Origin: DASSNR01 sp036278935
GTDB taxonomy: Bacteria > Gemmatimonadota > Gemmatimonadetes > Gemmatimonadales > Gemmatimonadaceae
DNA: 64,000 nucleotides
NCBI GenBank assembly: GCA_036278935.1
Contig: DASUKA010000057.1
Location: forward strand, 23,085 to 87,084
Direction: 5' to 3'
In this document: positions 53,132-61,829 of the stretch, piece by piece
Numbering within the stretch: the stretch's first letter is position 1
Layout of the letters: every line of letters starts with the position of its first letter
The notes under the pieces: generated by a model
What the model saw: the letters and a program-made list of their open reading frames with translations, nothing else
Databases searched by the model: none
Told to the model about the DNA's origin: nothing
Program-made: the position numbers and the translations under genes

Positions 53132-53755
53132 ATGGCCAGCATCACCCGCGATCAGAAGCTGGATGCCCTGCTTGCCGCCGCTGCGCAAGTTTTTGCCGCC
53201 CGCGGCTACCACCAGACGAGCATGCGCGACCTGGCACGTGCCGCCGATGTCTCCCTCGCCAGCCTGTACTACTACGTCGAGAGCAAGGCACAGCTCCTCT
53301 ACCTGATCCAGAGCCGTCAGTTCGACGCCGTGATCGCGGGGATGCACGAGGCGCTGGCCGGGGTCACGGATCCTGTAGCGCGCCTCTCCCGGTTCATTGA
53401 CAATCATCTCGACTACTTCGCCTCACATATGGCGGAGATGAAGGTCCTCTCGCACGAGGCCGAAGCGCTGAGCGGGGACTTCCTGCATGACGTGAACGAG
53501 AAGAAGCGCGCATACACGCGTGCACTCATGGACATCCTCGCCGATCTCGAACGCTCGCACGGCCCCGCGCACGCAAACCGCCGCGTGGCCGCCTACGCGC
53601 TTTTCGGCATGATGAACTGGATCTACACCTGGTACGATCCTCTCGGGGATGTCGGCGTCGAGCTCCTGAGTCAGAACATCCGCCGGCTCTTCCTCGGCGG
53701 CTATGTCGGCCTTCCGGTGGCCGACGCGGTGCTTCCCCGCGCGTCCGCCGGCTAA
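53132..53755 (+). CDS. TetR family transcriptional regulator
   Basis: A 207-residue repressor. The N-terminal helix-turn-helix is seen in ARGYHQTSMRDLARAADVSLASLYYYVESKAQL (described by its ends, near residues 23-55). The C-terminal ligand domain resembles fatty-acid and phenylacetate-type regulators (FadR, PaaR class) in length. The ATG at 53132 has GGGGGG nearby. It is followed after 25 bases by an enoyl-CoA hydratase gene, and its promoter holds a palindrome, so it probably controls the whole catabolic block. The ligand is likely a CoA thioester, by inference. Confidence 0.88.
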   Translation: MASITRDQKLDALLAAAAQVFAARGYHQTSMRDLARAADVSLASLYYYVESKAQLLYLIQSRQFDAVIAGMHEALAGVTDPVARLSRFIDNHLDYFASHMAEMKVLSHEAEALSGDFLHDVNEKKRAYTRALMDILADLERSHGPAHANRRVAAYALFGMMNWIYTWYDPLGDVGVELLSQNIRRLFLGGYVGLPVADAVLPRASAG

Positions 53756-53780
53756 CCACTCCACCTTTCCGAGGCGCCCG

Positions 53781-54596
53781 ATGGCTACGGCTACAGTTAC
53801 AGACAAGGAAACCGCAACGCTCGTCACATACCGCACCGAGGGGAACATCGCGATCTTCGAGCTGAACGACCCACCCGCCAATACGTACACGCACGAGATG
53901 ATGCGTCAGCTCGACGAGTGCATCCTGCGGGCGCGCTTCGACAACGCCGTGCAGGTGATCATCATTCGCGGCGCCGGACAGAAGTTCTTCAGTGCGGGCG
54001 CGAACATCAAGATGCTGAACGAGGTGGACCCGACCTTCAAGTACTTCTTCTGCCTGCACGCCAACGAGACGTTGAGTCGGCTGGAGCAGACGCCCAAGCT
54101 CGTCATCGCGGCGATCAATGGACACTGCGTGGGCGGCGGGCTGGAGATCGCCATGGCGTGCGACATCCGCATCGCGCGCGCCGACGCGGGCAAGATCGGC
54201 CTGCCGGAAGTCACGCTGGGCGTGCTCCCCGGCACCGGCGGCACGCAGCGGCTGGCGCGGCTCGTGGGCAAGGCGAAGGCGATCGAGCTCATGGTCACGG
54301 GCAGCACTTTCTCCTTCGAGAAGGCCAAGGACCTGGGCATCGTGAACGAGATCTTCCCCAAGGACGACTGGTGGGAGAGTGTGATGCTGTACGCCCGGCA
54401 ATTCTGCCTGCCCAACAAGGCGGGCATGGCGGTGGGACACATCAAGCGCTCCGTGCAGTCCGGCGCCGAGATCCCGCTGGAGTACGGGCTGGCCATCGAG
54501 CGCGAGCTGCAGAACCTGCTGTTCAAGAGCGGCGACGCCAAGGAAGGCATCTCGGCGTACGTCGAGAAGCGGCAACCCGCCTTCACGGGAAAGTGA
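53781..54596 (+). CDS. enoyl-CoA hydratase/isomerase family protein
   Basis: A 271-residue crotonase-fold protein. The oxyanion-hole and catalytic regions are AGANIKMLNE, INGHCVGGGLEIAMACDIRIA and LPEVTLGVLPGTGGTQRLARL. Both catalytic glutamate positions are occupied. The C-terminus ends YVEKRQPAFTGK. It is the first enzyme gene after tetR, and its stop overlaps the next start (GTGA). The precise CoA substrate is not determined; a ring-opening hydratase or isomerase of aryl-CoA degradation fits the context. Confidence 0.88.
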   Translation: MATATVTDKETATLVTYRTEGNIAIFELNDPPANTYTHEMMRQLDECILRARFDNAVQVIIIRGAGQKFFSAGANIKMLNEVDPTFKYFFCLHANETLSRLEQTPKLVIAAINGHCVGGGLEIAMACDIRIARADAGKIGLPEVTLGVLPGTGGTQRLARLVGKAKAIELMVTGSTFSFEKAKDLGIVNEIFPKDDWWESVMLYARQFCLPNKAGMAVGHIKRSVQSGAEIPLEYGLAIERELQNLLFKSGDAKEGISAYVEKRQPAFTGK

Positions 54597-56065
54597 CTGT
54601 GGCCGCGGCCGCGGTGAGCGAGCGTTTTCCGACGCAGTTGGTGATCGGCGGGGAGAAGGTTGGGGCCGCATCCGGCAAGACCTTCCCCGTCGTGAACCCG
54701 GCGACGGAGGAGGAGCTGGCCACGGTGGCGGAGGGGGATGCGGCGGACATCGACCGTGCGGTGGCCAGTGCGCGAACGACGTTCGAGTCGGATGGGTGGC
54801 GCGGGACCAGCGCGCGCCGCCGCGGGGAGATGCTCTACCGGCTCGGCGAGCTCTGCCTGGAGCACAAGGATGAGATCGCCCGGCTGGAGACGCTGAACAA
54901 CGGCAAGCCGCTGTTCGAGTCGCGCATCGATATCAAGCTCACGGCCGACACACTCAAGTATTACGGCGGCTGGGCGGACAAGCTGCACGGCGAGACGATT
55001 CCCGTGGACGGGCCATTCTTCAACTACACGCTGCGCGAGCCGCTGGGCGTGGTGGGGGCCATCGTGCCCTGGAACTTCCCGCTCTCGCTCGCCTCGTGGA
55101 AGATCGGGCCCGCACTCGCGTGCGGGAACACCGTGGTGCTCAAGCCGGCCGAGCAGACCCCCTTCACCGCCCTCTTTCTCGCCGAGCTCGCGCTGGAAGC
55201 GGGACTTCCCCCCGGTGCGCTCAACTGCGTGCCGGGGTACGGGCCGACCGCGGGAGCGGCACTGGTGCGGCACCCCGGCGTGGACAAGATCGCCTTCACC
55301 GGTTCCACCGACGTGGGCAAGCAGGTCATGCGCGAAGCGGCCACCACGGTGAAGAAGGTATCGCTGGAGCTCGGCGGAAAGTCGCCCAACATCGTCTTCG
55401 CGGATGCCGATCTCGATGCGGCCGCACGCGGAGCGCTCACCGGCATCTTCTACGGCAAGGGGGAAGTGTGCGCGGCGGGCTCGCGGCTGCTGGTGGAAGC
55501 TCCCGTGCGCGAGGCGTTGCAGGAAAAGATCCTGGAGCGTGCCAAGCGCATGGTGCCTGGGGACCCGCTGCACCCCAAGACCAGGCTCGGCGCCATCGTC
55601 TCCAGGCAGCAGATGGAGCGCGTGCTCTCGTACATCGAGAGCGGCAAGCGTGAGGGCGCCACGCTGCTCGCGGGCGGCGAGCGGGCGCGGGTGAATGGGA
55701 AGGGCTACTTCGTGGAGGCTACGATCTTCGGTGACGTGCGAAACGACATGGCGATCGCGCGCGAGGAAATCTTCGGTCCGGTGCTGGCGATGATGCCGTT
55801 CGAGGGCAGCGTGGAGGGCGCCGCCGAGCTGGCCAACGCGACGATCTACGGTCTGGCTGCCGGCATCTGGACGCGCGACATCACGAAAGCGCTCCGCGCG
55901 GCACGCGCGGTGCGCGCCGGAACCGTATGGATCAACACGTACAACATGTACGACGCCGCGTCCCCCTTCGGGGGCTTCAAGCAATCCGGATTCGGCCGGG
56001 ACCTCGGCATGCACGCACTCGAGGGATACACGCAGGTGAAATCGGTATGGGTGAATCTGTCGTGA
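54593..56065 (+). CDS. aldehyde dehydrogenase
   Basis: A 490-residue NAD(P)-dependent aldehyde dehydrogenase. The nucleotide site PWNFPLSLASWKIGPALACGN, FTGSTDVGKQV, LELGGKSPNIVF with catalytic Glu, GEVCAAGSRLL with catalytic Cys and the closing GGFKQSGFGRDLG are intact. The start is GTG at 54593, four bases over the previous stop; GTG at 54599 is an alternative. In this operon it probably oxidises the semialdehyde formed after ring opening, the task done by PaaZ or BoxD elsewhere. That assignment is inferred. Confidence 0.9.
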   Translation: MTVAAAAVSERFPTQLVIGGEKVGAASGKTFPVVNPATEEELATVAEGDAADIDRAVASARTTFESDGWRGTSARRRGEMLYRLGELCLEHKDEIARLETLNNGKPLFESRIDIKLTADTLKYYGGWADKLHGETIPVDGPFFNYTLREPLGVVGAIVPWNFPLSLASWKIGPALACGNTVVLKPAEQTPFTALFLAELALEAGLPPGALNCVPGYGPTAGAALVRHPGVDKIAFTGSTDVGKQVMREAATTVKKVSLELGGKSPNIVFADADLDAAARGALTGIFYGKGEVCAAGSRLLVEAPVREALQEKILERAKRMVPGDPLHPKTRLGAIVSRQQMERVLSYIESGKREGATLLAGGERARVNGKGYFVEATIFGDVRNDMAIAREEIFGPVLAMMPFEGSVEGAAELANATIYGLAAGIWTRDITKALRAARAVRAGTVWINTYNMYDAASPFGGFKQSGFGRDLGMHALEGYTQVKSVWVNLS

Positions 56066-56074
56066 CAGAGGCGT

Positions 56075-57277
56075 ATGATTGACGCCGTGATCGTGGACGC
56101 CGTGCGCACCCCTATCGGGCGGCACGGAGGAGCGCTGGCGCGGGTACGGCCGGATGACCTGGCCGCCGTGGCGATCCGCGCACTGATCGAGCGCACGGGC
56201 ATCGAGCGCGCGTCGGTGGACGATGTCATCCTGGGCTGCACGAACCAAGCGGGCGAGGACAACCGGAATGTGGCGCGCATGGCGCTGCTGCTGGCCGGAC
56301 TTCCGGTGGAAGTGCCCGGCCAGACAGTCAACCGGCTGTGCGGATCGGGCTTGCAGGCCATCGTGAGTGCCGCGCAGGCCATCCGCGCGGGCGAAGCGAG
56401 CTGCTGCATCGCCGGCGGCGTCGAGAGCATGTCGCGTGCGCCCTGGGTGCTGCTCAAGCCGGAGCAGGGATTCCCCCGCGCCGCACCGCAAACCGCCGAC
56501 ACCACGGTCGGGTGGCGTTTCGTCAATCCCCGGATGCCCGCCGAGTGGACCATCTCGCTCGGCCAGACGGCAGAGGAGGTGGCGAAGCGCTATGGGATCA
56601 CGCGCCAGGAGCAGGATGCCTTCGCCCTCGAAAGCCAGCGCCGTACCGCGTGCGCCATGACCGATGGGCGCTTTCGCGACGAGCTCGTTCCTGTGCGCGT
56701 GGCCGACCGCAAGGGAAAGGAGACGGTGGTGGAGCGCGACGAGCACCCGCGTCCCGAGGTGACGGCGGAGAAGCTCGCGGCCATGCGGCCGGCGTTCGTG
56801 ACCGACGGCGGCACGGTGACGGCCGGCTCGTCGAGCGGCATAAACGACGGCTCCAGCGTGGCGCTCGTGATGTCGAGCGATGCCGCGCGCGCTGCCGGGC
56901 TCACGCCCATGGCGCGCGTGATCACCTCGGCGGTGGCCGGGGTGTCGCCGGAGGTGATGGGGCTGGGGCCCATTCCCGCCACGCGCAAGGCGCTCCAGCG
57001 CGCCGGTCTCACGATCGATGACCTGGACCTCATCGAGCTCAACGAAGCGTTCGCATCACAGTCGATCGCCTGCATGCGCGAGCTGCATGCCGATCCGGAA
57101 AAGGTCAACGTGAACGGCGGGGCGATCGCGCTCGGACATCCGCTCGGTGCCTCGGGAGCGCGCGTCCTCACCACGCTGGTACACGAGCTTCGCCGGCGTG
57201 GCGGCCGCTATGGCCTCGCCACCATGTGCATTGGCGTGGGCCAGGGAATCGCGACCATCGTGGAGCGCGTCGCATGA
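56075..57277 (+). CDS. acetyl-CoA acyltransferase, PcaF/PaaJ-like
   Basis: A 400-residue thiolase. The acylated nucleophile is C89 in NRLCGSGLQA. The others are the His of GHPLGASGAR and the second Cys of MCIGVGQG. The wording and 400-residue length match 3-oxoadipyl-CoA thiolases (PcaF, PaaJ). These release acetyl-CoA and succinyl-CoA in aromatic degradation. The ATG is nine bases after the aldehyde dehydrogenase stop. The stop overlaps the next start (ATGA). Confidence 0.92.
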   Translation: MIDAVIVDAVRTPIGRHGGALARVRPDDLAAVAIRALIERTGIERASVDDVILGCTNQAGEDNRNVARMALLLAGLPVEVPGQTVNRLCGSGLQAIVSAAQAIRAGEASCCIAGGVESMSRAPWVLLKPEQGFPRAAPQTADTTVGWRFVNPRMPAEWTISLGQTAEEVAKRYGITRQEQDAFALESQRRTACAMTDGRFRDELVPVRVADRKGKETVVERDEHPRPEVTAEKLAAMRPAFVTDGGTVTAGSSSGINDGSSVALVMSSDAARAAGLTPMARVITSAVAGVSPEVMGLGPIPATRKALQRAGLTIDDLDLIELNEAFASQSIACMRELHADPEKVNVNGGAIALGHPLGASGARVLTTLVHELRRRGGRYGLATMCIGVGQGIATIVERVA

Positions 57278-58119
57278 CGGCGTATGAGAGCGTTCTGATT
57301 CAGCGCGACGGCGCAATCGGCACGGTGCTGCTCAACCGTCCCGAGAAGCTCAATGCCTTCGCGGGGACCATGCGCACCGAGATTGCCGATGCGCTGGAGG
57401 AGCTGGAAGCCGACCGTGCAGTTCGCGTGATCGTGATCACCGGCGCGGGGCGCGGCTTCTGCGCGGGCGCGGATGTGGGGTACATGGCGGAGCTGGTGCA
57501 GCGGCAGGACACGGTGGCAATGGCCGCACTGGTGGAGGCGGGCCGACGCGTGGTCACGACCATCCGCAATGCCTCCAAGCCGGTGATCGGCAGCCTCAAC
57601 GGGGTGGCGGCGGGCGGCGGTGCCAATCTCGCGCTCGCGTGCGATCTGCGCATCGCGAGCGACCGCGCGCGGATCGGCCAGACCTTCAATCGTATCGGGC
57701 TCTGTCCCGATTGGGGCGGCACCTATTTCCTCTCCCGGCTGGTGGGGACGGCCAAGGCGCTCGAGCTCTTCTGGCTGGCCGACCTGATTGATGCCACCGA
57801 GTGCCTGCGGCTCGGCCTCGTGAATCGGGTGGTGCCGCACGACGCGCTGGGCGAGGAGACCACCGCACTTGCGCAGACGCTCGCCGAGAAGCCGGCGCTG
57901 GCCGTGGCGCTCGCCAAGCGTGCCGTCTACCGCGCGCAGCGACTGTCGCTGCCGGAAATGCTCGATGACGAGCTGGACATGCAGCTCCGGTGCTTCGCGA
58001 CGCCGGATGCGGCGGAGGGCATCAACGCGTTCGTGGAGAAGCGGGCGGCGAGGTTTGGACAGGAGGAGGAAAGGGTGAGGGAGCGAGCGGTGGGTGAGAC
58101 GACAGAGGTGAGGGAGTAG
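57274..58119 (+). CDS. enoyl-CoA hydratase/isomerase, PaaG-like
   Basis: A 281-residue crotonase-fold protein. Features are NRPEKLNAF, GRGFCAGADVGYMAEL, LNGVAAGGGANLALACDLRIA and the GLCPDWGGTYFLSRLVG segment, in which the second Glu of standard hydratases is replaced by Asp in a PDWGG context, as in PaaG-type isomerases. The last 20 residues are charged and variable. It ends the first part of the operon; a 209-base gap follows. Confidence 0.87.
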   Translation: MTAYESVLIQRDGAIGTVLLNRPEKLNAFAGTMRTEIADALEELEADRAVRVIVITGAGRGFCAGADVGYMAELVQRQDTVAMAALVEAGRRVVTTIRNASKPVIGSLNGVAAGGGANLALACDLRIASDRARIGQTFNRIGLCPDWGGTYFLSRLVGTAKALELFWLADLIDATECLRLGLVNRVVPHDALGEETTALAQTLAEKPALAVALAKRAVYRAQRLSLPEMLDDELDMQLRCFATPDAAEGINAFVEKRAARFGQEEERVRERAVGETTEVRE

Positions 58120-58153
58120 GGTGTCGGGTATAGGGAAACGACATGGGCCAACG

Positions 58154-58236
58154 TTGTCATTCCGAGCGGCAGCGCGGAATCTGCTGACCAGGCAAGCAGG
58201 AGATGTATCAGTCGCTGCGCTCCTGCGGAATGACAA
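58154..58236. repeat. intergenic inverted repeat element
   Basis: Arms TTGTCATTCCG (58154-58164) and CGGAATGACAA (58226-58236) pair perfectly. Inside lie AGCGGCAGCGCGGAATCTGC-type bases, which recall scattered TCATTCCGAGC...GGAATCT elements of several phyla. It may be a mobile repetitive palindrome or a transcript stabiliser. Confidence 0.5.
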
Positions 58237-58251
58237 TCGGGCAAGCCGTTC

Positions 58252-58299
58252 CTGACTCACTGACTCACTGACTTACTGACCGACTGACTCACTGATACC
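58252..58299. repeat. six tandem 8-base units
   Basis: Units CTGACTCA, CTGACTCA, CTGACTTA, CTGACCGA, CTGACTCA and a last degenerate CTGATACC. The array lies 30 bases before the oxygenase ATG, directly before its ribosome-site region. Its length could change by slippage and alter spacing to an upstream promoter. Confidence 0.75.
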
Positions 58300-58328
58300 G
58301 CAATCAGCAGCAACAAAGGAGTTCTACC

Positions 58329-59444
58329 ATGGCACTGGCAAAGATCGGCAACTTCGATGACTGGATCGACCTGTTCAAGGTCTGGCAGGATGACATCGGC
58401 CTCGATGCCAAGGAGCTGAAGGATTACAACTTCGAGGTGAAGCTCGGCGACATCGAGGTGGACGAAGTGGAGTTCGGCCACTACGCGGGCCACCACAAAT
58501 GGCCCACCGTGATGCACATTCCGGATCAGCGCATCCGCGATGCGCTACAGAACCTCATCATCTTCCAGGGCGATACGGAGTTCGCCTCGGTGGAGCAGCA
58601 GCGCGCGTTGCTGCAGAACGCGCCGAGCGATTACGATCTCTTCTCCATCTATCGCGTGATGGCGGAGGAGATGCGGCATGGCTGGCAGATGTCGTACCTG
58701 CTTGTCTCGCACTTCGGCGACGAAGGGAAGCGCGAAGCGGAAAAGCTGCTGCAGCGCCGCGCGGACGAGCACGAGCGGCTGCTGGGCTCATTCAACGAAC
58801 GTGTGGAGAACTGGCTGGACTTCTTCGCCTACACGGAATTCATCGACCGTGACGGGAAGTACCAGCTCCAGATGCTGTCGACCTCCGGGTTCTCGCCGCT
58901 CGCCCGCTCCATGAAGCCCATGCTCCGGGAGGAGTCCTACCACCTCGGCACGGGGAACAGCGGCTTGCAGCGCATCATCAAGGCGGGGCGCATTCCGACC
59001 GACGTGATGCAGCGCTACTTCAACAAGTGGGTCTCCACCGCGTTCGATCTCTTCGGCACTGACAACTCCTCATCGGCGCAGTGGGCGTACACCTGGGGAC
59101 TCAAGGGACGCTTTGACGAGCGGACCAATCCGCAGCCTGCCGACCGCGCCAAACTGAACGAGGCCGCGCGCGAGCTGTACCGGCAGGAGGTGCAGGGACT
59201 CATCGACCGGCTGAACCTGCACGTGAGCGAGGATCAGCCGAAGCTCAGGATCCCGAGCGTGAAGTTCAATCGACGCATTGGCCAGTACAAGGGCCAGACG
59301 TTCACCATCGATGGCGAGCCAATCGAGCGCGAGGGCTACAAGGCGTACGTGGCGTCGGTGATGCCCACAGCAGAAGATCGGGAGCTCCTCCGCGGCATCT
59401 TCAAGGAGAACGACTGGATCACGCCCCGCAAGCTTGAGAGCTGA
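58329..59444 (+). CDS. BoxB/PaaA-like di-iron aryl-CoA oxygenase subunit
   Basis: A 371-residue ferritin-like di-iron protein. Two ExxH pairs are visible: E114-H117 (EEMRHGWQ) and E202-H205 (EESYHLGT). Extra acidic candidates are E84 and E170. The later DLFGTDNSSSAQWAY, the RIPSVKFNRRIGQY and the final PTAEDRELLRGIF segments resemble benzoyl-CoA epoxidase BoxB. BoxB is usually about 470 residues, so this one is short; PaaA of the phenylacetyl-CoA epoxidase is around 310. The ribosome site AAAGGAG precedes the ATG. No BoxA- or PaaE-like reductase or CoA ligase is present here. Aromatic CoA epoxidation is the best guess. Confidence 0.8.
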   Translation: MALAKIGNFDDWIDLFKVWQDDIGLDAKELKDYNFEVKLGDIEVDEVEFGHYAGHHKWPTVMHIPDQRIRDALQNLIIFQGDTEFASVEQQRALLQNAPSDYDLFSIYRVMAEEMRHGWQMSYLLVSHFGDEGKREAEKLLQRRADEHERLLGSFNERVENWLDFFAYTEFIDRDGKYQLQMLSTSGFSPLARSMKPMLREESYHLGTGNSGLQRIIKAGRIPTDVMQRYFNKWVSTAFDLFGTDNSSSAQWAYTWGLKGRFDERTNPQPADRAKLNEAARELYRQEVQGLIDRLNLHVSEDQPKLRIPSVKFNRRIGQYKGQTFTIDGEPIEREGYKAYVASVMPTAEDRELLRGIFKENDWITPRKLES

Positions 59445-59479
59445 GCGACGCGACGCGTCGTGGCTTGCACGCCCGGACC

Positions 59480-60187
59480 ATGGCTGAGCCGCACCTCATC
59501 GCGCACCGTGGCGCATCGCTCGAGCGCCCGGAGAATACCATTCCGGCATTTCTCCGGGCGTTGGAGCTCCGGGCTGATGGCATCGAGCTGGACGTGCATG
59601 ACACCAGCGACGGCGTGGTCGTCGTCCTCCACGATGCCACGCCACGCGCCGCGCCGCTCGACCCATCGCTCGCGGGCCGCCCGATCGCCACGCTCTCCCT
59701 CGGGGAGCTGGAGGCGTGGCGCGTGGACGGAGTGGCGGGCATCCCGACGCTGGGCGATGTGCTCGCTGCCATCGCTGGGCGCAGCGACGTGTACGTCGAG
59801 CTCAAGGCCACGGGCATCGAGGATCTGGTGGTCCGCGCCATCCGCGAGTCGCCGGCGCCGGAGCGGTGCGCCGTGCATGCGTTCGACCGGCAGGCCATCC
59901 AGCGCGTGAGGGCGCTCGCCCCCGAACTACGCACCGGTGTACTCGTCTCGACCTATCCGACGCAACCGGAAGCGTTGCTGCGCGACGCGCGTGCCACGGA
60001 CCTGTGGCCCGAGTTCCCGTGCATTGGTGAGCGACTCGTCGCGCGTGTGCATGATGCCGGTGGACGCGTCATCGCATGGACCGTGAACGATCCGGACGTC
60101 GCCGTGCGCCTGGCCGCCATGGGCGTGGACGGCCTGTGCACGGACGACATTCCCGCCATTCGCACAGCACTTTCCCCAACCACATGA
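59480..60187 (+). CDS. glycerophosphodiester phosphodiesterase family protein
   Basis: A 235-residue GDPD-fold phosphodiesterase. The catalytic pair is in LIAHRGASLERPENT and GIELDVHDTSDGVVVVLHD, and the C-terminus has VIAWTVNDP and GVDGLCTDDI. No signal peptide, so probably cytoplasmic. It overlaps the next gene by four bases and so sits inside the catabolic operon, without an obvious link. ATG 59480 is preferred; ATG 59465 would add five residues. Confidence 0.88.
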   Translation: MAEPHLIAHRGASLERPENTIPAFLRALELRADGIELDVHDTSDGVVVVLHDATPRAAPLDPSLAGRPIATLSLGELEAWRVDGVAGIPTLGDVLAAIAGRSDVYVELKATGIEDLVVRAIRESPAPERCAVHAFDRQAIQRVRALAPELRTGVLVSTYPTQPEALLRDARATDLWPEFPCIGERLVARVHDAGGRVIAWTVNDPDVAVRLAAMGVDGLCTDDIPAIRTALSPTT

Positions 60188-61050
60188 CATCGATTCGACA
60201 CGTCGCGGTACTCGGAGCCGGCACGATGGGACACGGCATTACCTACGTGTCCGCGCTCGCCGGCTATCACGTATCGCTCACGGACGTAGACGCCGATACT
60301 CTTGCGCGCGGCAGCGAGCGCATTGGCGCCGCCTTCGAGAAGGCAATCGCGCGCGGCAAGTGTAGCGCCCAGGAACGAGATGCGGCGCTGGCCAGGCTGC
60401 TCGTCACACCGGAGCGCGACCGGGCGGTGCGCGACGCGGACCTGGTGATCGAGGCGGTTCCCGAGCGGCTGGAGCTCAAGCAACAGCTCCTGGGCAAGAT
60501 CGAAGCACTGGTGCCTCCGGATGCGCTTCTGGCGAGCAACACCTCCTCGCTCTCCATCACCACCATCGCCGAGCCGCTGCGCCACCCCGAGCGGGTGCTT
60601 GGCCTGCATTTCTTCAATCCGGTGCCCGCGATGAAGCTCATCGAGATCGTGCGCGGGGATCGTACCGCGGACGCTGCGGTCGCCGCCGCACGCGAGTTCG
60701 CCACCTCGCTCGGCAAGACGCCGATCGTCGTACGCGACACGCCGGGCTTTGCCACCAGCCGGCTGGGCGTGGTGCTCGGCCTGGAGGCCATCCGCATGCT
60801 CGAGCAGGGCGTGGCCAGCGCACAGGACATCGATCGCGCGATGGAGCTGGGGTACAACCATCCCGTCGGTCCGCTCAAGCTCACCGACATGGTGGGGCTG
60901 GACGTGCGGCTGGCGATCGCCGAGCATCTGCACGAGACGTTGCACGACGATCAATATCGTCCCCCTGCCCTGCTTCGCGAGATGGTGCGCGATGGGCGGC
61001 TGGGGAAGAAGAGCGGCCAGGGATTCTACCCGTGGGAGAACGACCGATGA
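60184..61050 (+). CDS. 3-hydroxyacyl-CoA dehydrogenase
   Basis: A 288-residue NAD-dependent enzyme of the 3-hydroxybutyryl-CoA dehydrogenase/PaaH type. The Rossmann loop is VAVLGAGTMGHGI. The catalytic region LGLHFFNPVPAMKLIEIVRG with His-Glu, DTPGFATSRLG, and the C-terminal YNHPVGPLKLTDMVGLD follow. It oxidises the hydroxyacyl-CoA before thiolytic cleavage by the PcaF-like thiolase. Overlaps both neighbours (ATGA). Confidence 0.93.
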   Translation: MTSIRHVAVLGAGTMGHGITYVSALAGYHVSLTDVDADTLARGSERIGAAFEKAIARGKCSAQERDAALARLLVTPERDRAVRDADLVIEAVPERLELKQQLLGKIEALVPPDALLASNTSSLSITTIAEPLRHPERVLGLHFFNPVPAMKLIEIVRGDRTADAAVAAAREFATSLGKTPIVVRDTPGFATSRLGVVLGLEAIRMLEQGVASAQDIDRAMELGYNHPVGPLKLTDMVGLDVRLAIAEHLHETLHDDQYRPPALLREMVRDGRLGKKSGQGFYPWENDR

Positions 61051-61829
61051 GCGAGCCAGAGATAGTGCTGGTGGAAGCGCGCGGCCCGGTGGCGGTGGTA
61101 ACGATGAACCGCCCTGACAAGCGCAACGCGCTGGATGGCCAGATGCGCTGCGCCTTCCTGGGCGCGATGGACCGGGTGAATCGCGACACCGCCATCCGCG
61201 CCGTTGTGCTGACGGGCGCGGGCGACAAGGCGTTCATCGCTGGCGCGGACATCGCCGAGTTCGAAGGACGCACGGCGGTGGACCAGTGGCGGGTGATGAA
61301 GGGGCCGAGCGTCTTCGAGGCGATCGAGCATTCGCCCAAGCCGGTGATCGCGGCAGTGAACGGCTACTGCCTGGGCGGTGGAATGGAGATCGCGCTCTCC
61401 TGTGACATTCGCATCGCCTCGCGCGCGGCGCGCTTCGGCCAACCCGAGGTGAACCTCGGCATCATCCCGGGCGGCGGCGGCACGCAGCGGCTGCCGCGAA
61501 TCGTGGGGCTCGGCGCCGCGCTCAAGATGATACTCACCGGCGAGATGATCCGCGCGGATGAAGCGCTGCGATTGGGGCTGGTGGAGGAGGTTGTGGAGCC
61601 CGCCGAGCTGATGGACTGCGCCGTGGCGCTCGGCACTCTCATCGCGAGCAAGAGCCCGGTGGCGGTGAGCGCGGCCAAGGAGGCCACGCGTGCGGCGCTG
61701 AGCATGCCACTGGGCGACGGACTCAAGCTCGAGCGCGCGCTCTTCGAGCTCTGCTTCTCGAGCGAGGACAAGGCCGAGGGCGTGCGTGCGTTCATGGAGA
61801 AGCGCACCGCCAACTTTCCGGGGCGGTAA
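61047..61829 (+). CDS. enoyl-CoA hydratase, PaaF-like
   Basis: A 260-residue crotonase. NRPDKRNALDGQM, AFIAGADIAEFEG, NGYCLGGGMEIALSCDIRIA and QPEVNLGIIPGGGGTQRL carry both catalytic Glu positions of classical hydratases. The C-terminus is FMEKRTANFPGR. Together with the dehydrogenase it forms the two middle steps of beta-oxidation of the ring-opened acyl-CoA. ATG 61047 overlaps the previous stop; ATG 61032 is a less likely longer start. Confidence 0.92.
   Translation: MSEPEIVLVEARGPVAVVTMNRPDKRNALDGQMRCAFLGAMDRVNRDTAIRAVVLTGAGDKAFIAGADIAEFEGRTAVDQWRVMKGPSVFEAIEHSPKPVIAAVNGYCLGGGMEIALSCDIRIASRAARFGQPEVNLGIIPGGGGTQRLPRIVGLGAALKMILTGEMIRADEALRLGLVEEVVEPAELMDCAVALGTLIASKSPVAVSAAKEATRAALSMPLGDGLKLERALFELCFSSEDKAEGVRAFMEKRTANFPGR

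Noticed and set aside
53906..56746. A 946-residue open frame on the minus strand opposite the enoyl-CoA hydratase and aldehyde dehydrogenase genes
   Set aside because: It is a shadow of high-GC coding DNA on the other strand. Composition is Arg/His-rich and no family motif is seen, while the plus-strand frames carry complete catalytic motifs.
58252..58299. CRISPR array
   Set aside because: The 8-base units are directly joined without spacers, and no cas genes are present, so this is a simple tandem repeat.
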